Below, one piece after another: positions 15,246 to 23,805 of a DNA stretch of 64,000 nucleotides. The notes below the pieces were generated by a model. The model did no database searches and was not told the DNA's origin. It worked only from the letters and a program-made list of their open reading frames with translations. The DNA comes from Murinocardiopsis flavida (GTDB lineage Bacteria > Actinomycetota > Actinomycetes > Streptosporangiales > Streptosporangiaceae): positions 1 to 64,000 of the forward strand of contig NZ_PYGA01000012.1 in NCBI RefSeq assembly GCF_003014485.1, read 5' to 3'. Position numbers and translations under genes: made by a program. Within the stretch, counting starts at the first letter, position 1, and every line of letters begins with the position of its first letter.

Positions 15246-15869
15246 TCACGGGTCGGGCCGCGGCTCCTGTCGTTCCTCAGGGGCAGCGGCTGTTGCCGCG
15301 GTCGGGAACCACCGCACGCCGCTGGTGCCGTCGGGACGTGGGCGCGATGAATCGAGGTTGATGTTGCGGCGCTCCGCCCGACCCTGCTTGCACAGTGCGA
15401 CCAAGCGGCGGGAGACGTTGTCGGTTCCGACGGCGTTGCGGACCTCGATGGCGGAGACCCCTTCAGGGTGGTGGAGGAGGAATTCCGCGATCTTCTCGGT
15501 CGTCGTGGTCCCGATCGCGGGCTGGGTCAGGGTGTCCACCGCAGCCCGGCCTCGGGCGAACGCCTCGGTGGTTGCGACGGGAAACCAGCGGAGCAGCGTC
15601 GGGCCGTCCCGGCGGGACCTGGCGGCGCCGAGGTGCTCCAGATGGCGCAGCGCCCGCCGGATGTAGTTGATGTTGTAGTCGCACTTGGTGGCGATGTCAC
15701 TGGCGTGGATGCCGCCGGGGTGGTCGAGGAGCACCGCCGCGGCGGCACGGATGGGGAGGCTGAACCCCGACCGGGGTGTCGGCGCTGGAGCGGCACCGGC
15801 CACATCCCGGCGGCTCGGCAGCGCAGCGTCGGTGAGCAGCCACTTTTTGGGGCTCCAATCCCCCTCCAC
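15246..15869 (-). CDS. Two winged-helix modules (sixth and seventh of the array)
   Basis: A 207-residue frame. After an N-terminal piece (WSPKKWLLTDAALPSR) that looks like the wing of the module encoded in the previous frame, two winged helices follow: residues about 38-100 (IRAAAAVLLDHPGGIHASDI ... LLRWFPV) and 120-195 (EKIAEFLLHHPEGVSAIEV ... GVRWFPT). There is no ribosome site before GTG 15869. Removing one G from the five-G run at 15860-15864 (minus-strand sense) would join it in frame to the upstream module. It is therefore best read as the middle of a broken multi-module protein. Confidence 0.6.
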   Translation of the reverse strand: MEGDWSPKKWLLTDAALPSRRDVAGAAPAPTPRSGFSLPIRAAAAVLLDHPGGIHASDIATKCDYNINYIRRALRHLEHLGAARSRRDGPTLLRWFPVATTEAFARGRAAVDTLTQPAIGTTTTEKIAEFLLHHPEGVSAIEVRNAVGTDNVSRRLVALCKQGRAERRNINLDSSRPRPDGTSGVRWFPTAATAAAPEERQEPRPDP

Positions 15870-16071
15870 GCCGGATGAGTCCGGCCGATTCCAATTGACG
15901 CAAGTGCGTCTCGGTGTTCTTCCTCGTCCATTTGAAGTCGGCTCGGATCTGGCGTGCTTCCACCCCGCCGGGGTGCTGGGCGAGATAGGCGAACAAATGG
16001 TCGATCACGCGCACCGTCTTGCGTCGCGGCCAGGGCGCTCCGCCCGCACCGGGGTACCACTGGTCGAGCAC
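15697..16071 (-). CDS. Winged-helix module (fifth of the array), frameshifted both ends
   Basis: Only about residues 1-68 of this 124-residue frame look coding: VLDQWYPGAGGAPWP, which matches the wing end of the fourth module, then VIDHLFAYLAQHPGGVEARQ ... HLRQLESAGLIRRGG, a winged helix. Beyond about 15865 the translation turns into Arg/Pro/His-rich out-of-frame sequence. The start GTG 16071 has no ribosome site. Inserting one base in the five-C run at 16072-16076 would connect it to the upstream frame. It is annotated as part of a broken gene, with low confidence that it is expressed alone. Confidence 0.45.
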   Translation of the reverse strand: MLDQWYPGAGGAPWPRRKTVRVIDHLFAYLAQHPGGVEARQIRADFKWTRKNTETHLRQLESAGLIRRGGGLEPQKVAAHRRCAAEPPGCGRCRSSADTPVGVQPPHPCRRGGAPRPPRRHPRQ

Positions 16072-17120
16072 GGGGGCAGGGGCCAGGTGCGCCAGGCATG
16101 CCCGCTGCGTTCCAACTGCTCAAGGTCGCGCATCGCCTCGGCATAGGGGCAACCGAGGTCGTCGCAGATCTGCCGGGCCGTGACCCCCGCAGGGTTCTCG
16201 ATGAGGTAGATGGAGGCCCGGGCGGCAGAGGAATCGGGGGCGGGGGGTGGCGGGGGCGGGTCCGGGGGTGCGTAGAGCCCGAGGGGAACCGGGACACTGG
16301 TGAGGTCGGTCGGGAACCAGGTATGGGCGCGGCGGTCACCGGTCGGGATTTCGCGCCGCGCATGCCCGATCTTCTCCAGCGCGCCCAGGCTTGCCCTCAC
16401 CGCATTGGTGTAGGCCCCTGTGCCCGCGACGATGTCGGGGACATCGACACCGGTGGGATGCTCTTGCAGGTGGCGGGCCACGCGGTCGATCCTGCGGCCC
16501 GGCCATGCGGAACCCTTCTCAGGACTGGGCGGTTGGGGCATCGGTCGATCACCGGTGGCCTGCGGGCAGCGGTGCCTGTCGTGGTTCGGCAGCTCGTTCG
16601 GGACGGGGCGGGCCGTCAGGGCGGTGGGACGCCACAGGTGCCGTGTCGTGCCGGCCTGGCGTTCTCGGCGCGCGTAGCCGAGTTCCTCCAGTTGGTACAG
16701 CGTTGTGCGGGTGTGCGATTCGGCGCCGCCGAGGTCAGCGCGGATCCCGGGCTCCTCGACGCCGTCGGGGTGCACGGCCAGGTAGGCGGCGAGCCGGTCG
16801 ATGTGACGCTGGGCCGGATAGACGCGGGCGGTCTGCTGGGGCCGGTCCGGGCCCGCCGGGGAGGTCCGTGCGTAGAACAGGTTCACGGGCCTGCCACCAC
16901 TGCCCGGCACGGCTTCGCTGTGGACGCGTGCGCGGTCCTGGAGCCGGCGGAGCATCGCGTGGACATCCTCCGTGGAGAACCCGAGTTCGGACACGATCTG
17001 GGATACGTGCACTCCGTCGGGGTTCTGGAGCAGGTAGGCGAGGAGGCAATCGATGCGGCGGTTGCGCTCAGGGACGGGTGAGGGTGTTGCTGCTCTCGGC
17101 TCGGGGGTCGGTGTGGTCAT
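16005..17120 (-). CDS. Multi-winged-helix protein (first four modules of the array)
   Basis: A 371-residue frame with four similar winged-helix modules of about 65 residues each. They start near residues 19 (RRIDCLLAYLLQNPDGVHVS), 109 (HIDRLAAYLAVHPDGVE), 208 (RIDRVARHLQEHPTGVDVP) and 293 (ASIYLIENPAGVTARQI). Most end in a strand like HLWRPTALT or HTWFPTDLT. The last 20 residues are out-of-frame residue of the fifth module. ATG 17120 is firm: AAGGAG lies 7 bases ahead. Modules of this type resemble MarR/ArsR-like DNA-binding domains. A string of them suggests multivalent DNA binding or an architectural role, by inference. The next gene upstream starts 117 bp away. Confidence 0.7.
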   Translation of the reverse strand: MTTPTPEPRAATPSPVPERNRRIDCLLAYLLQNPDGVHVSQIVSELGFSTEDVHAMLRRLQDRARVHSEAVPGSGGRPVNLFYARTSPAGPDRPQQTARVYPAQRHIDRLAAYLAVHPDGVEEPGIRADLGGAESHTRTTLYQLEELGYARRERQAGTTRHLWRPTALTARPVPNELPNHDRHRCPQATGDRPMPQPPSPEKGSAWPGRRIDRVARHLQEHPTGVDVPDIVAGTGAYTNAVRASLGALEKIGHARREIPTGDRRAHTWFPTDLTSVPVPLGLYAPPDPPPPPPAPDSSAARASIYLIENPAGVTARQICDDLGCPYAEAMRDLEQLERSGHAWRTWPLPPCSTSGTPVRAERPGRDARRCA

Positions 17121-17236
17121 CGTGATCTCCTTGCAGCAGGGGTGCCAAGGGCTCGGTGGCCCGACTCGGCGCGTTCTTGGGCGGAGCCTGCGCGCAGAAT
17201 CCCGCTGGGCGGTCGGTGGGTCGGCTCGCGTTCCGA

Positions 17237-18175
17237 TTACCGGCGCCAGAGGTTGACGCGTTCGGTTCCCAGCAGCGGGGCGTCTTCGGGACCTGCCAGG
17301 TGGGGGCTGATCCAGATGGGGCGGTGCTCGTCGCGGCGGGCGTACCACTGGTTGCGCCAGTGGCCCTGCACCCACCACTGGTGGCGGTAGTTGCGCCCCG
17401 GCGCGTCGGAGTCGGTGGAGTCCCGGACCGTACGGCGGCGCCGCAGGTAGATATAGGAGACGTCGGTACCCAGTGCGGGGTCCTCGCGCGCAACCGCGCG
17501 GCGCGTCGCGCGGTCGGGTGCCTGCCGTTCGCTGACCGACAGGGTCTGGCCCATCAGCAGCCACATCGCCAGGACACTGCGCTGCACTTCGCTGCCCTCG
17601 TCAAACGCCAGCGCCTGCGCCCGGGGGCTCAGGTACCGGATGGTGGTGGAGAGCAGGAGCCCGTGGCGCGGGCGGACCCGCCGTGCCTGGCGTGAACGCG
17701 GCAGCGGTGAGGCTCCCGGGCGCGGGATGAATTCCGGCGTCAGCCAGTCCGGCGGCTCGACCCAGACGGTGAGCATGGTGCCCCCCTCACACGGGCCCCA
17801 GGTGAGCAGCCGGACCGGTTCGCTCTCCTCGCGCGCACACCGGGTGTGCATTGGAGCGCCGAGGGCCATGAACCCGACCTCGGCAGGCAGGTCGTGGGGG
17901 TGCACGGTGTAGTCGGGCAGCCGCGCGCCCGCGGTGCGTGCGAGTTCGAGCATGTCGGGGGCGACGTGGAAGAGGTGGGCGGCAGGGAACTGCGCCGCGA
18001 GGATCCGGGCCAGCCAGGGGCCCGCGCGCACGACCTCGTCGGGCGTCCTGGCGGTGCCGTCTTCGTCTTCCATGGCGAACACGGTGGACAGCCAGGCGGC
18101 GGCGCCGTCGCGCCCGGGATCGCGGGCCCAGGTGCTCATGTGCGCGCGCAGGCGGGGAACGTCGCGTGCGTACAT
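17237..18175 (-). CDS. Hypothetical protein with a conserved aromatic C-terminal motif
   Basis: A 312-residue soluble protein. The C-terminus is distinctive: RHQWWVQGHWRNQWYA, then HRPIWISPHLAGPEDAPLL and TERVNLWRR. I have seen this motif in hypothetical proteins of actinomycete accessory regions, and it may be a nucleic-acid-binding element. The N-terminal part (MYARDVPRLRAHMSTW ... LARILAAQFPAAHLF) is mostly helical. The segment VSYIYLRRRRTVRDS is strongly basic. ATG 18175 follows AAAGGAG at 7 bases. It lies between two winged-helix genes in the same orientation, each with its own ribosome site. Function unknown. Confidence 0.7.
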   Translation of the reverse strand: MYARDVPRLRAHMSTWARDPGRDGAAAWLSTVFAMEDEDGTARTPDEVVRAGPWLARILAAQFPAAHLFHVAPDMLELARTAGARLPDYTVHPHDLPAEVGFMALGAPMHTRCAREESEPVRLLTWGPCEGGTMLTVWVEPPDWLTPEFIPRPGASPLPRSRQARRVRPRHGLLLSTTIRYLSPRAQALAFDEGSEVQRSVLAMWLLMGQTLSVSERQAPDRATRRAVAREDPALGTDVSYIYLRRRRTVRDSTDSDAPGRNYRHQWWVQGHWRNQWYARRDEHRPIWISPHLAGPEDAPLLGTERVNLWRR

Positions 18176-18366
18176 CGGGGAACTCCTTTCTTTTCAGGCA
18201 TGCGGAGGAGAGCTTGCAGTCGGTTGGTGCGCGGGGAGGCCGGCGGCACTGCCGGCGGTCGTGAACAGGGGCTGCCCGCCCGGCGGGGTGGACCGGGCTT
18301 GGCCGCGCGGATCGCGCGCGGCCGGCGATGCTCACCGGCCTCAGCCGGAGATCGGGGGCGCACCTG

Positions 18367-19452
18367 CTATGCCGACTGGGCGCACCGGGGCGGGTGTTCG
18401 TCCTCGACCGCGCCAGGGCGGGGCGCTCCGTCAGCAGGCCGGTCCGCCGCCGGGTCGGTGATCGTGTCCAGGATTGGGGTGGCGTCGCGGATGCGTGCGG
18501 CGATGACCCGCAGCACGCCGACGTGGGCGCGGGCGTCGTTGGGTGGGCTGGGCCGCTCCTGCGATGCCGGGGCGTCGAGGTCGGCGTCCAGAGCGCGGAT
18601 CCACCGGTCGAGGTCGTCGGCGACCCGTTCGCGCACGACAGCGCCGACGGAGGACAGCAGGGTCCGCGCGATCAGGGCCCGGTCCAGGTCCGTACCGGGC
18701 CCCGTGTCGAGGCGCAGGGCGAGCAGCACGCCGTCGACGACGATCTCGTCGGCGTGCAGGAGCGCCCCGAGCTCAGCCCTGGATTCCTCCGGCGGGAGAT
18801 GGGTGGCCAGCCATTGTTCGGCGGCCGATCGTGTCGTCCAGCGCGGGGCGTGGGCCGCGTCGATCAGCCGGTCACTCACCGACGGTGCGGGCTGCCGGAG
18901 GGCGCGCCGTCCGGGAGGTGGGAGGCGGCGCGGGACGGGTCGGGTCGTCAGTGCGGTGGGCCGCCATAGGTCGGTGCGCCTCCAGCGCCGCTGGTCGTCG
19001 CGGCGCGCGTAGCCGATGGCCTCCAATGTGCGCAGGAGCTTGCTGGTATAGGGCCGGTCGATGCCCAGGTCGCTGTCGATTCGGGACGCCTGGACCCCTT
19101 CCGGGTGGCGGGCCAGGTAGGTGGCGAGCCGATCGATATGGCGCTCCACGGCAGGTCCGGGTGGGGTGTGCGGAGAGCCGCTCGGTTCGGCTCGCGACAT
19201 CGACGGGGTCGGCCGCCAGAGGTGTGCGCGCGTCCCGGGCAGGGACTCGCGGCGCGCGCAGCCGGCCCCTTCGAGCTGGTGCAGCATTGTGCTGATATTG
19301 GGCTTGTGGAGTCCCAGGTCGGACGCGATCTGGGACACGCGCGCTCCGTCGGGGTGCTCGGCCAGGTAGGCGGCGAGTTGGTCGACGCGGCGGCCCCGAG
19401 GCGGTGCGGGTGCAGGCGCAGATGCGGCAGGGTCGGGTTCCGGCGTGGTCAT
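18367..19452 (-). CDS. Double winged-helix protein with C-terminal helical domain
   Basis: A 361-residue protein. Two winged-helix modules start near residues 21 (RRVDQLAAYLAEHPDGARVS) and 107 (HIDRLATYLARHPEGVQAS), each ending in LWRPT as in the 15-17 kb array. A helical domain of about 150 residues follows (SVSDRLIDAAHAPRWT ... VVRERVADDLDRWIRAL), and the C-terminus is acidic and Pro-rich. ATG 19452 follows AAGGAAG. Its leader is a 70-bp sequence repeated almost exactly before the RiPP gene at 62396, and an upstream open frame ends in the start codon (CGATGA). It is a likely DNA-binding protein; its partner is unknown. Confidence 0.72.
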   Translation of the reverse strand: MTTPEPDPAASAPAPAPPRGRRVDQLAAYLAEHPDGARVSQIASDLGLHKPNISTMLHQLEGAGCARRESLPGTRAHLWRPTPSMSRAEPSGSPHTPPGPAVERHIDRLATYLARHPEGVQASRIDSDLGIDRPYTSKLLRTLEAIGYARRDDQRRWRRTDLWRPTALTTRPVPRRLPPPGRRALRQPAPSVSDRLIDAAHAPRWTTRSAAEQWLATHLPPEESRAELGALLHADEIVVDGVLLALRLDTGPGTDLDRALIARTLLSSVGAVVRERVADDLDRWIRALDADLDAPASQERPSPPNDARAHVGVLRVIAARIRDATPILDTITDPAADRPADGAPRPGAVEDEHPPRCAQSA

Positions 19453-19463
19453 CGGCTTCCTTG

Positions 19464-19533
19464 CCTTTCTCTTGGGAGTTCGTTCCTGACCGTCCGTAGG
19501 GTCGGGAGGGAGCCCAGGAGCGCCAGGTATGGC
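19464..19533 (-). repeat. Dispersed 70-bp leader repeat, copy A
   Basis: It directly precedes the gene starting at 19452. It matches copy B (62408-62476) at every base except a short block (GGAGGGAGCC here, GGAGAACCC there). In minus-strand sense it ends in GAGAAAGG next to the ribosome site. Both copies include an open frame coding for LPTLRTVRNELPRER just before the real start. It is a shared 5' leader of unknown function. Confidence 0.85.
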
Positions 19534-19697
19534 GGGGCGCCCCTGATCGGGCGCCCGGGGACTACCGGCCTGAGCCATCGCGGCCCCGCGGTGCGCACCC
19601 CTGGCCGGACGGTTCTCCGGCTTCGGGGCGCGCAGCGGCGCGGGGCGACGGCGTTGCGCGTCCTGGGCCGCCAGGGCGGCCACACGAGGCGCGGTGA

Positions 19698-20558
19698 TCA
19701 CGCGGTGCCGTGGTCCTGCGCGGGCGCCTGCGGTGGGGGCGCGGCCCGGTAGCGGCGGGGGGCGGGGCAGGTCTTTTCCGCGTCCCCGCCGGTGACGAGC
19801 CGGTCCAGCGCGTTCTGGACCGCGCCGGCGCTGCGCGTGATCACCTTGGCGATCTCGCCCGCGGTGAACTCGGAGCCGGGGTAGTCCTGCATGTGGGTGA
19901 GCACCATGGCGCGCAGCTCGCCCGGGGCGGCCTTGGCCAGGCCGGTCGCGTTGATACGCCGACTTGGGGGCGCCGGGGCCGCCTGCTCCTCGGGCTCGCG
20001 GTCGTCGGCGCCGGGGGTGGCGGCGGCGGTGCGGGGGTCGGGGTCGGGTGCCATGCGCTCGGGCTGGGGGTCCACGGGGGCATCGACGGGGTCCCCGGGG
20101 TCCGGGACCCGCTCGGTCTCGGCGGGGGGTTCCTCGTCCACGGCCTCCGGCCCGTCGGTGACCGGACGGGGCGGCTGCTGGGGCACCGCGGGGGGTACCG
20201 CCGGGTCCTGCGGGCCGGGGTCGGCGGGGTCGGGCTCGTGGGCCGGGGCATCCGCGGGGGGACCGTCGACGGCCGCATCAGGGTTGGGCGCGGTAGCCCC
20301 GGGCCCGTGCGCGGGGTGTGCGGCATCGGCGGGCAGGAACCAGGTGTCGGGCACGCGGTGCGCACCGGTTCGGGTGCCGCCTTCGCGCACCGCCGCGCCG
20401 TCGGTCTCGGCGCCAACCAGGGCCTTGGACACCGCGGAGCGCGACAGTGCGGTGGCGGTGACGAGGTCGGACACGGTGGAGCCTTCGGGGTGGTCACCGA
20501 GGTGGGCCAGGATCCGCCCGCGGGTGGACAGGGTGCGGGTTTCCATTGTTGCGGTCAT
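19698..20558 (-). CDS. Protein with N- and C-terminal winged-helix domains joined by a Pro/Asp-rich linker
   Basis: A 286-residue protein. The N-terminal winged helix (RGRILAHLGDHPEGSTVSDL ... VPDTWFLP) spans about residues 12-75. A Pro/Asp/Glu-rich disordered linker runs from 76 to about 205. The C-terminal winged helix (LRAMVLTHMQDYPGSEFTAG ... PRRYRAA) spans about 215-275 and resembles the one fused to the MoxR ATPase at 27 kb. Two DNA-binding ends with a flexible acidic tether suggest bridging of two sites or pairing with a partner. The start ATG 20558 follows GGAGGAAAGAACA. ATG 20546 is an alternative. Confidence 0.7.
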   Translation of the reverse strand: MTATMETRTLSTRGRILAHLGDHPEGSTVSDLVTATALSRSAVSKALVGAETDGAAVREGGTRTGAHRVPDTWFLPADAAHPAHGPGATAPNPDAAVDGPPADAPAHEPDPADPGPQDPAVPPAVPQQPPRPVTDGPEAVDEEPPAETERVPDPGDPVDAPVDPQPERMAPDPDPRTAAATPGADDREPEEQAAPAPPSRRINATGLAKAAPGELRAMVLTHMQDYPGSEFTAGEIAKVITRSAGAVQNALDRLVTGGDAEKTCPAPRRYRAAPPPQAPAQDHGTA

Positions 20559-20689
20559 TGTTCTTTCCTCCTTCGCGATGGGGTGTGAACAGAACGGGGG
20601 CGCCCGGGCGCATAATGCGCATTCCTTTGGTTCACGGAATCTTCGGGCGCCCCGCGTGCATTTCTCTTTCTCCGGGTGGTTCCCCGGGG

Positions 20690-21112
20690 TTATTGGGCGG
20701 CGACCAGACTCAGGGGTCCCGCCGGGGCGTGGTCGGAGGCCGGGTCGGTGGGATAGAGGCTGCCGTAGGTCACGGCGGCGGATTTGACGCAGCCGCAGTG
20801 AGGGTCGGCGATCTCGATGGCGAGGCGGAACCGCGCGTGTTCGGGGTGGTCGAGATCGACTCGCTGGTAGTGGGTGGCCAGCTCGGTGACGGCCCGGGCC
20901 ACAGCGCTGGTGGCCGCCTCCTCGGCCCCGGGCATCGTGATGTGGGCGTTGAGCAGCCCCGGGCCGGGCGAGGTGACGGTGATCCGCGCCCGGGGGTCGA
21001 TCTCCCCGTCGTTCTGGACGTCGGTGACGTCGGCCTGGATCCGTGCGGCGAGTTCGCCGGTGGTGAGATCGGGGCATTCATCGAACAGGTCCCCGATGAT
21101 TTCGATTCCCAT
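20690..21112 (-). CDS. Hypothetical protein, 140 residues
   Basis: A soluble acidic protein opening MGIEIIGDLFDECPDLTTGE, with a central beta-rich stretch (RARITVTSPGPGLLNAHITM) and a C-terminal FRLAIEIADPHCGCVKSAAV containing a CGC pair. The N-terminal helix-turn may be a remnant of the winged-helix style seen in neighbours (DLTTGELAARI). AAGGAAATGA precedes ATG 21112. The stop is 131 bp before the next gene's start. I recognise no family. Confidence 0.6.
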   Translation of the reverse strand: MGIEIIGDLFDECPDLTTGELAARIQADVTDVQNDGEIDPRARITVTSPGPGLLNAHITMPGAEEAATSAVARAVTELATHYQRVDLDHPEHARFRLAIEIADPHCGCVKSAAVTYGSLYPTDPASDHAPAGPLSLVAAQ

Positions 21113-21539
21113 TCATTTCCTTTCCTCGGGTGCGCACAACGGGTTCTTTCAGCCCGCGCGGGCGCCGTTTGGGCGGGGGGCGGATTGGCCGCGTATTCGC
21201 GGTCGGGTCCATGGACCCTTGGGTGCCGCATTCAGTCAAGCCCGTGGGGAAGAATTTCTTCGCGCCGCTGTTTCCGGGGGTGCACGGGCCGGGTTCAGGA
21301 CCGGAATTCCCGGCGGTGCGGGTCGGCGTGACGGGCAGTATCGCGGATTCTTCGGCGCGGCGGGCACCGGGGCCCGGGCCGGGGTGGTGGAGCACAGGTG
21401 ACGGTGGGGCGTCGACGCGGTCGTCACCGTGCTCGGGCGCGATCGCGGCGCGCGTCGTCGCGGGGTGCGCCGATTCCCCCATTGGTCGAGGCGATCTCGC
21501 TCGGTCCGCGGGGCCGGGCTGTCGCGTGCTTCCTATCCG
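21113..21539. other. Non-coding gap, 427 bases
   Basis: Frames here are rich in Arg/Pro/Gly on both strands and none has a ribosome site. No clear hairpin or repeat is seen. It probably holds promoter and leader sequence for the gene at 21112. Confidence 0.5.
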
Positions 21540-21905
21540 TCAGCGGCGGACGCGAACCTCGTCGCCTCTGCGTTCGAGGACGTCGCCGATCTGGTAGGGG
21601 CGGGCGAATTCCACGACGTCCTGGGTGGTCTCTGCGAGATCGGCCTCGCTGACGTACTTCAGCAGTCCGGACCGCTCGTAGGAGTCTCGGATGGCCGTCG
21701 CGATCTCCTCGCGGGTGAGGTCGACCTCTGTCACCAGTGCGGTCGTTGTCGCCCGGCGGCTGCGGAGGCCGGTGAAGGATCTGTTGCATCCACATGTGCA
21801 GTCGATGGCGACAGTGTCTGCGATGACGAGTTCGCCCTCGATGCACCAGTTGAACTCGTTATCGGTCTGAACCCTGCGTGCGGCGGGGGCCGTGAGTAGC
21901 TTCAT
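21540..21905 (-). CDS. Small Cys-rich protein of an actinobacterial hypothetical family (possibly DUF7715)
   Basis: A 121-residue protein. It begins MKLLTAPAARR, has NWCIEGELV, then the cysteine cluster DCTCGCNRSFTGL (Cys 36, 38, 40 with Cys 21 upstream) and a motif SRRATTTALV. That order matches a small family I associate with DUF7715. The four cysteines suggest a zinc site. GGAAGGAG precedes ATG 21905. It shares the tight spacing of the surrounding run of small genes. Function unknown; the family name is from memory. Confidence 0.68.
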   Translation of the reverse strand: MKLLTAPAARRVQTDNEFNWCIEGELVIADTVAIDCTCGCNRSFTGLRSRRATTTALVTEVDLTREEIATAIRDSYERSGLLKYVSEADLAETTQDVVEFARPYQIGDVLERRGDEVRVRR

Positions 21906-21923
21906 AGTCGTTCTCCTTCCGTT

Positions 21924-22403
21924 TCAGGCGTTCCACCACGGGTCGGTCCAGTGCGGGAAGTCGGGCTGGTCGTGCTCGGCCCGGAAGCCCACGTGCACGA
22001 CGTAGGGCGAGGAGATGATCCGCGCCGGGACCGTCGTGGTCTCCACCGCCTCGGTCAGCGCCTCATACACGGTGCGGTTGGCGGTTCCGGGTGGGATCGT
22101 CTCGACCCGGATGGTCAGAGTGAGGATGTCGCCCTCGGCGATCTCGCCCGCGATACGGCACCGGGACCGGTGGCGGGTGTGCACGGCCATCACCCGGGCC
22201 GTTCCCGCTCCCGCGAACGCGCCGTCGCCGTCGCGGCTCTTCAGCGCGACCTCGAAGCGGCGGTGCAGGCTGTCGGTCAGCGAGGCCTCGTCGAGGCCCG
22301 GCTGATCGAGGCAGCGCGCGTCGGTGTACACGTCGGCGAGGGCCTCGCTGCCGAACCGGACATCGAGGTCGTGCTCCCATGGCGGGTTCTGCGTGGTTGC
22401 CAC
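21924..22403 (-). CDS. Hypothetical protein, 159 residues
   Basis: A soluble protein beginning VATTQNPPWEHDLDVRFG. The middle contains TARVMAVHTRHRSRCRIAG followed by beta strands (ILTLTIRVETI), and the C-terminus is aromatic (DQPDFPHWTDPWWNA). GTG 22403 is preferred over ATG 22427 because AAAGGAG falls inside the longer frame and 9 bases before the GTG. It ends 18 bp before the Cys-rich gene, so they are probably co-transcribed. Not recognised. Confidence 0.65.
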   Translation of the reverse strand: MATTQNPPWEHDLDVRFGSEALADVYTDARCLDQPGLDEASLTDSLHRRFEVALKSRDGDGAFAGAGTARVMAVHTRHRSRCRIAGEIAEGDILTLTIRVETIPPGTANRTVYEALTEAVETTTVPARIISSPYVVHVGFRAEHDQPDFPHWTDPWWNA

Positions 22404-22444
22404 AGTGACTGCTCCTTTCGGGTACATCGCCGGGACGGGTCAGC

Positions 22445-22624
22445 TCAGCGGCGGAGGAGGTGCATCCACAGCGCGAGCAGGGTGAGGTCGCGCAGGGGAC
22501 CTCCGCCTTCTGTCGGCGGCGTTGCGGGGGCCGGTTCCAGGCGGTCGAGGTGGGTGCGCGCCCAGGCGCGGGCGCGGGCGCCGAACTCCGGCGACGCCGT
22601 TGGTGTGGCGGGGCTCGTCTTCAT
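22445..22624 (-). CDS. 59-residue hypothetical protein
   Basis: A small gene with a textbook ribosome site (AAGGAGG, 5 bases before ATG 22624). The product begins MKTSPATPTASPEFGARARA, continues with an amphipathic basic helix (WARTHLDRLEP), and ends in a Leu-rich helix (PLRDLTLLALWMHLLRR) that could lie on a membrane or pack on a partner. It ends 42 bp before the start of the next gene and fits the operon spacing. No family is recognised. Confidence 0.6.
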   Translation of the reverse strand: MKTSPATPTASPEFGARARAWARTHLDRLEPAPATPPTEGGGPLRDLTLLALWMHLLRR

Positions 22625-22842
22625 CGGTGCCTCCTTCGGCGGATCCGGCGGGAATGGTGGGGGATCCGCGGGGGCTTAGTGGCGCTCGACTCCGATGCCG
22701 GTGTCAACCCGGCGCTCGCGTCGCCCCACCGGTGACCGCGCCACCCGCGGAGAGTGCGGACCCGCGCTCGGGGGCGGGCCGTGCGGAGGCCGGGGTGGTG
22801 TCCCGGGGGTGCAACACCGACCGGCCCCCGCCGGGGCCGCGC

Positions 22843-23700
22843 TCACGCCCTGATCTCGGGGCCCAGCAGGGTCCGGGTGCGGCTGGTGCGCACGATCGCC
22901 GTACCGCCGGGCGCATCCGGGTGGTCCGACCGGTAGGCCAGCAGGTCGTTGCCCGCCTTGTAGTGGTAGATGTGCGTCGGGTGGGGAGCGTGGCGGGCGA
23001 GGGTCTGGCCGTCCCAGCCGATGAGCTGATAGTGGGACTCGGTGTCGAAGACGCCGTGGGTGCGGGCGCGGTCGATGACCCCGCCAGAGAGGTGGGGTCG
23101 GCGGATGTCGGTGCCCAGGTCGATCGGGGCGAATTCGCGGCGTGTGCGCACGTGCAGCATCCGCGCGGCGAACACCGGGGCCCGGAGTTGCGCCTCCTGA
23201 TCCTTCCTCAGCACGCGGAAGAGTTCCTTCCAGGCCCTCTCGCGGTCGGGGTCCGGGGTGGCGCCCCAGGGTTCCCACCCGACCGCGTCGGTGCGGCTGA
23301 CGATGACCTGGTATCCGGTGGTCTCCTCGTGAAGGCCGGCGGGGTGATCTGCGGGCCGGGCCAGGACCTGATCCCACACGAACTCCGGCGCGCCCACGAG
23401 GTAGTAGCCCTCGGCGTCGGGGCCCAGGCGCGCGGCGCTTTGACCGGGCTCGTGGGTGTTCTGCAGGTACAGGCCGCCGTCCAGCTCCCACATGGGCAGC
23501 AGGAGGTGGCTCTCGGCGTCAGCGCCGGTCGTCTCGGCGGTGAACAGCGCGTCGGCGAAACGACGCGCCTCGGCTTCTCCGAGGCGGATGGTGTCGTGGT
23601 GGTGGGTGCTGCGCTCTCCGGCGAACCAGCCGCCGCCGTGGTCGGTGTAGGCCAGCCCAGGTTCCCAAAGGCGCACCGGGGCCGTTGCCGTGGTTGTCAT
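22843..23700 (-). CDS. Hypothetical protein sharing a GYY domain with the gene at 30113
   Basis: A 285-residue soluble protein. Residues near 90-112 read LGPDAEGYYLVGAPEFVWDQ, closely similar to VGPDEQGYYVLGGTRWQWDA at the end of the 194-residue protein ending at 29529, so the two share a domain. Other features are an N-terminal HGGGWFAGERSTHHHDT, TTGYQVIVSRTDAVGWE, and a C-terminal part with HPTHIYHYKAGNDLLAY. GAGGAG precedes ATG 23700. No catalytic motif is recognised. It is one of several related proteins in this run. Confidence 0.68.
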   Translation of the reverse strand: MTTTATAPVRLWEPGLAYTDHGGGWFAGERSTHHHDTIRLGEAEARRFADALFTAETTGADAESHLLLPMWELDGGLYLQNTHEPGQSAARLGPDAEGYYLVGAPEFVWDQVLARPADHPAGLHEETTGYQVIVSRTDAVGWEPWGATPDPDRERAWKELFRVLRKDQEAQLRAPVFAARMLHVRTRREFAPIDLGTDIRRPHLSGGVIDRARTHGVFDTESHYQLIGWDGQTLARHAPHPTHIYHYKAGNDLLAYRSDHPDAPGGTAIVRTSRTRTLLGPEIRA

Positions 23701-23805
23701 GGTCTCTGCTCCTCGTCGTGGAGGCGTCGCGGCGGCTCGCGCCGAACCGCGTACGCCCGGGACCGGGCGGTCCCGGGCCGTTGTTGTGGTGGGCGGATGC
23801 GGGAT

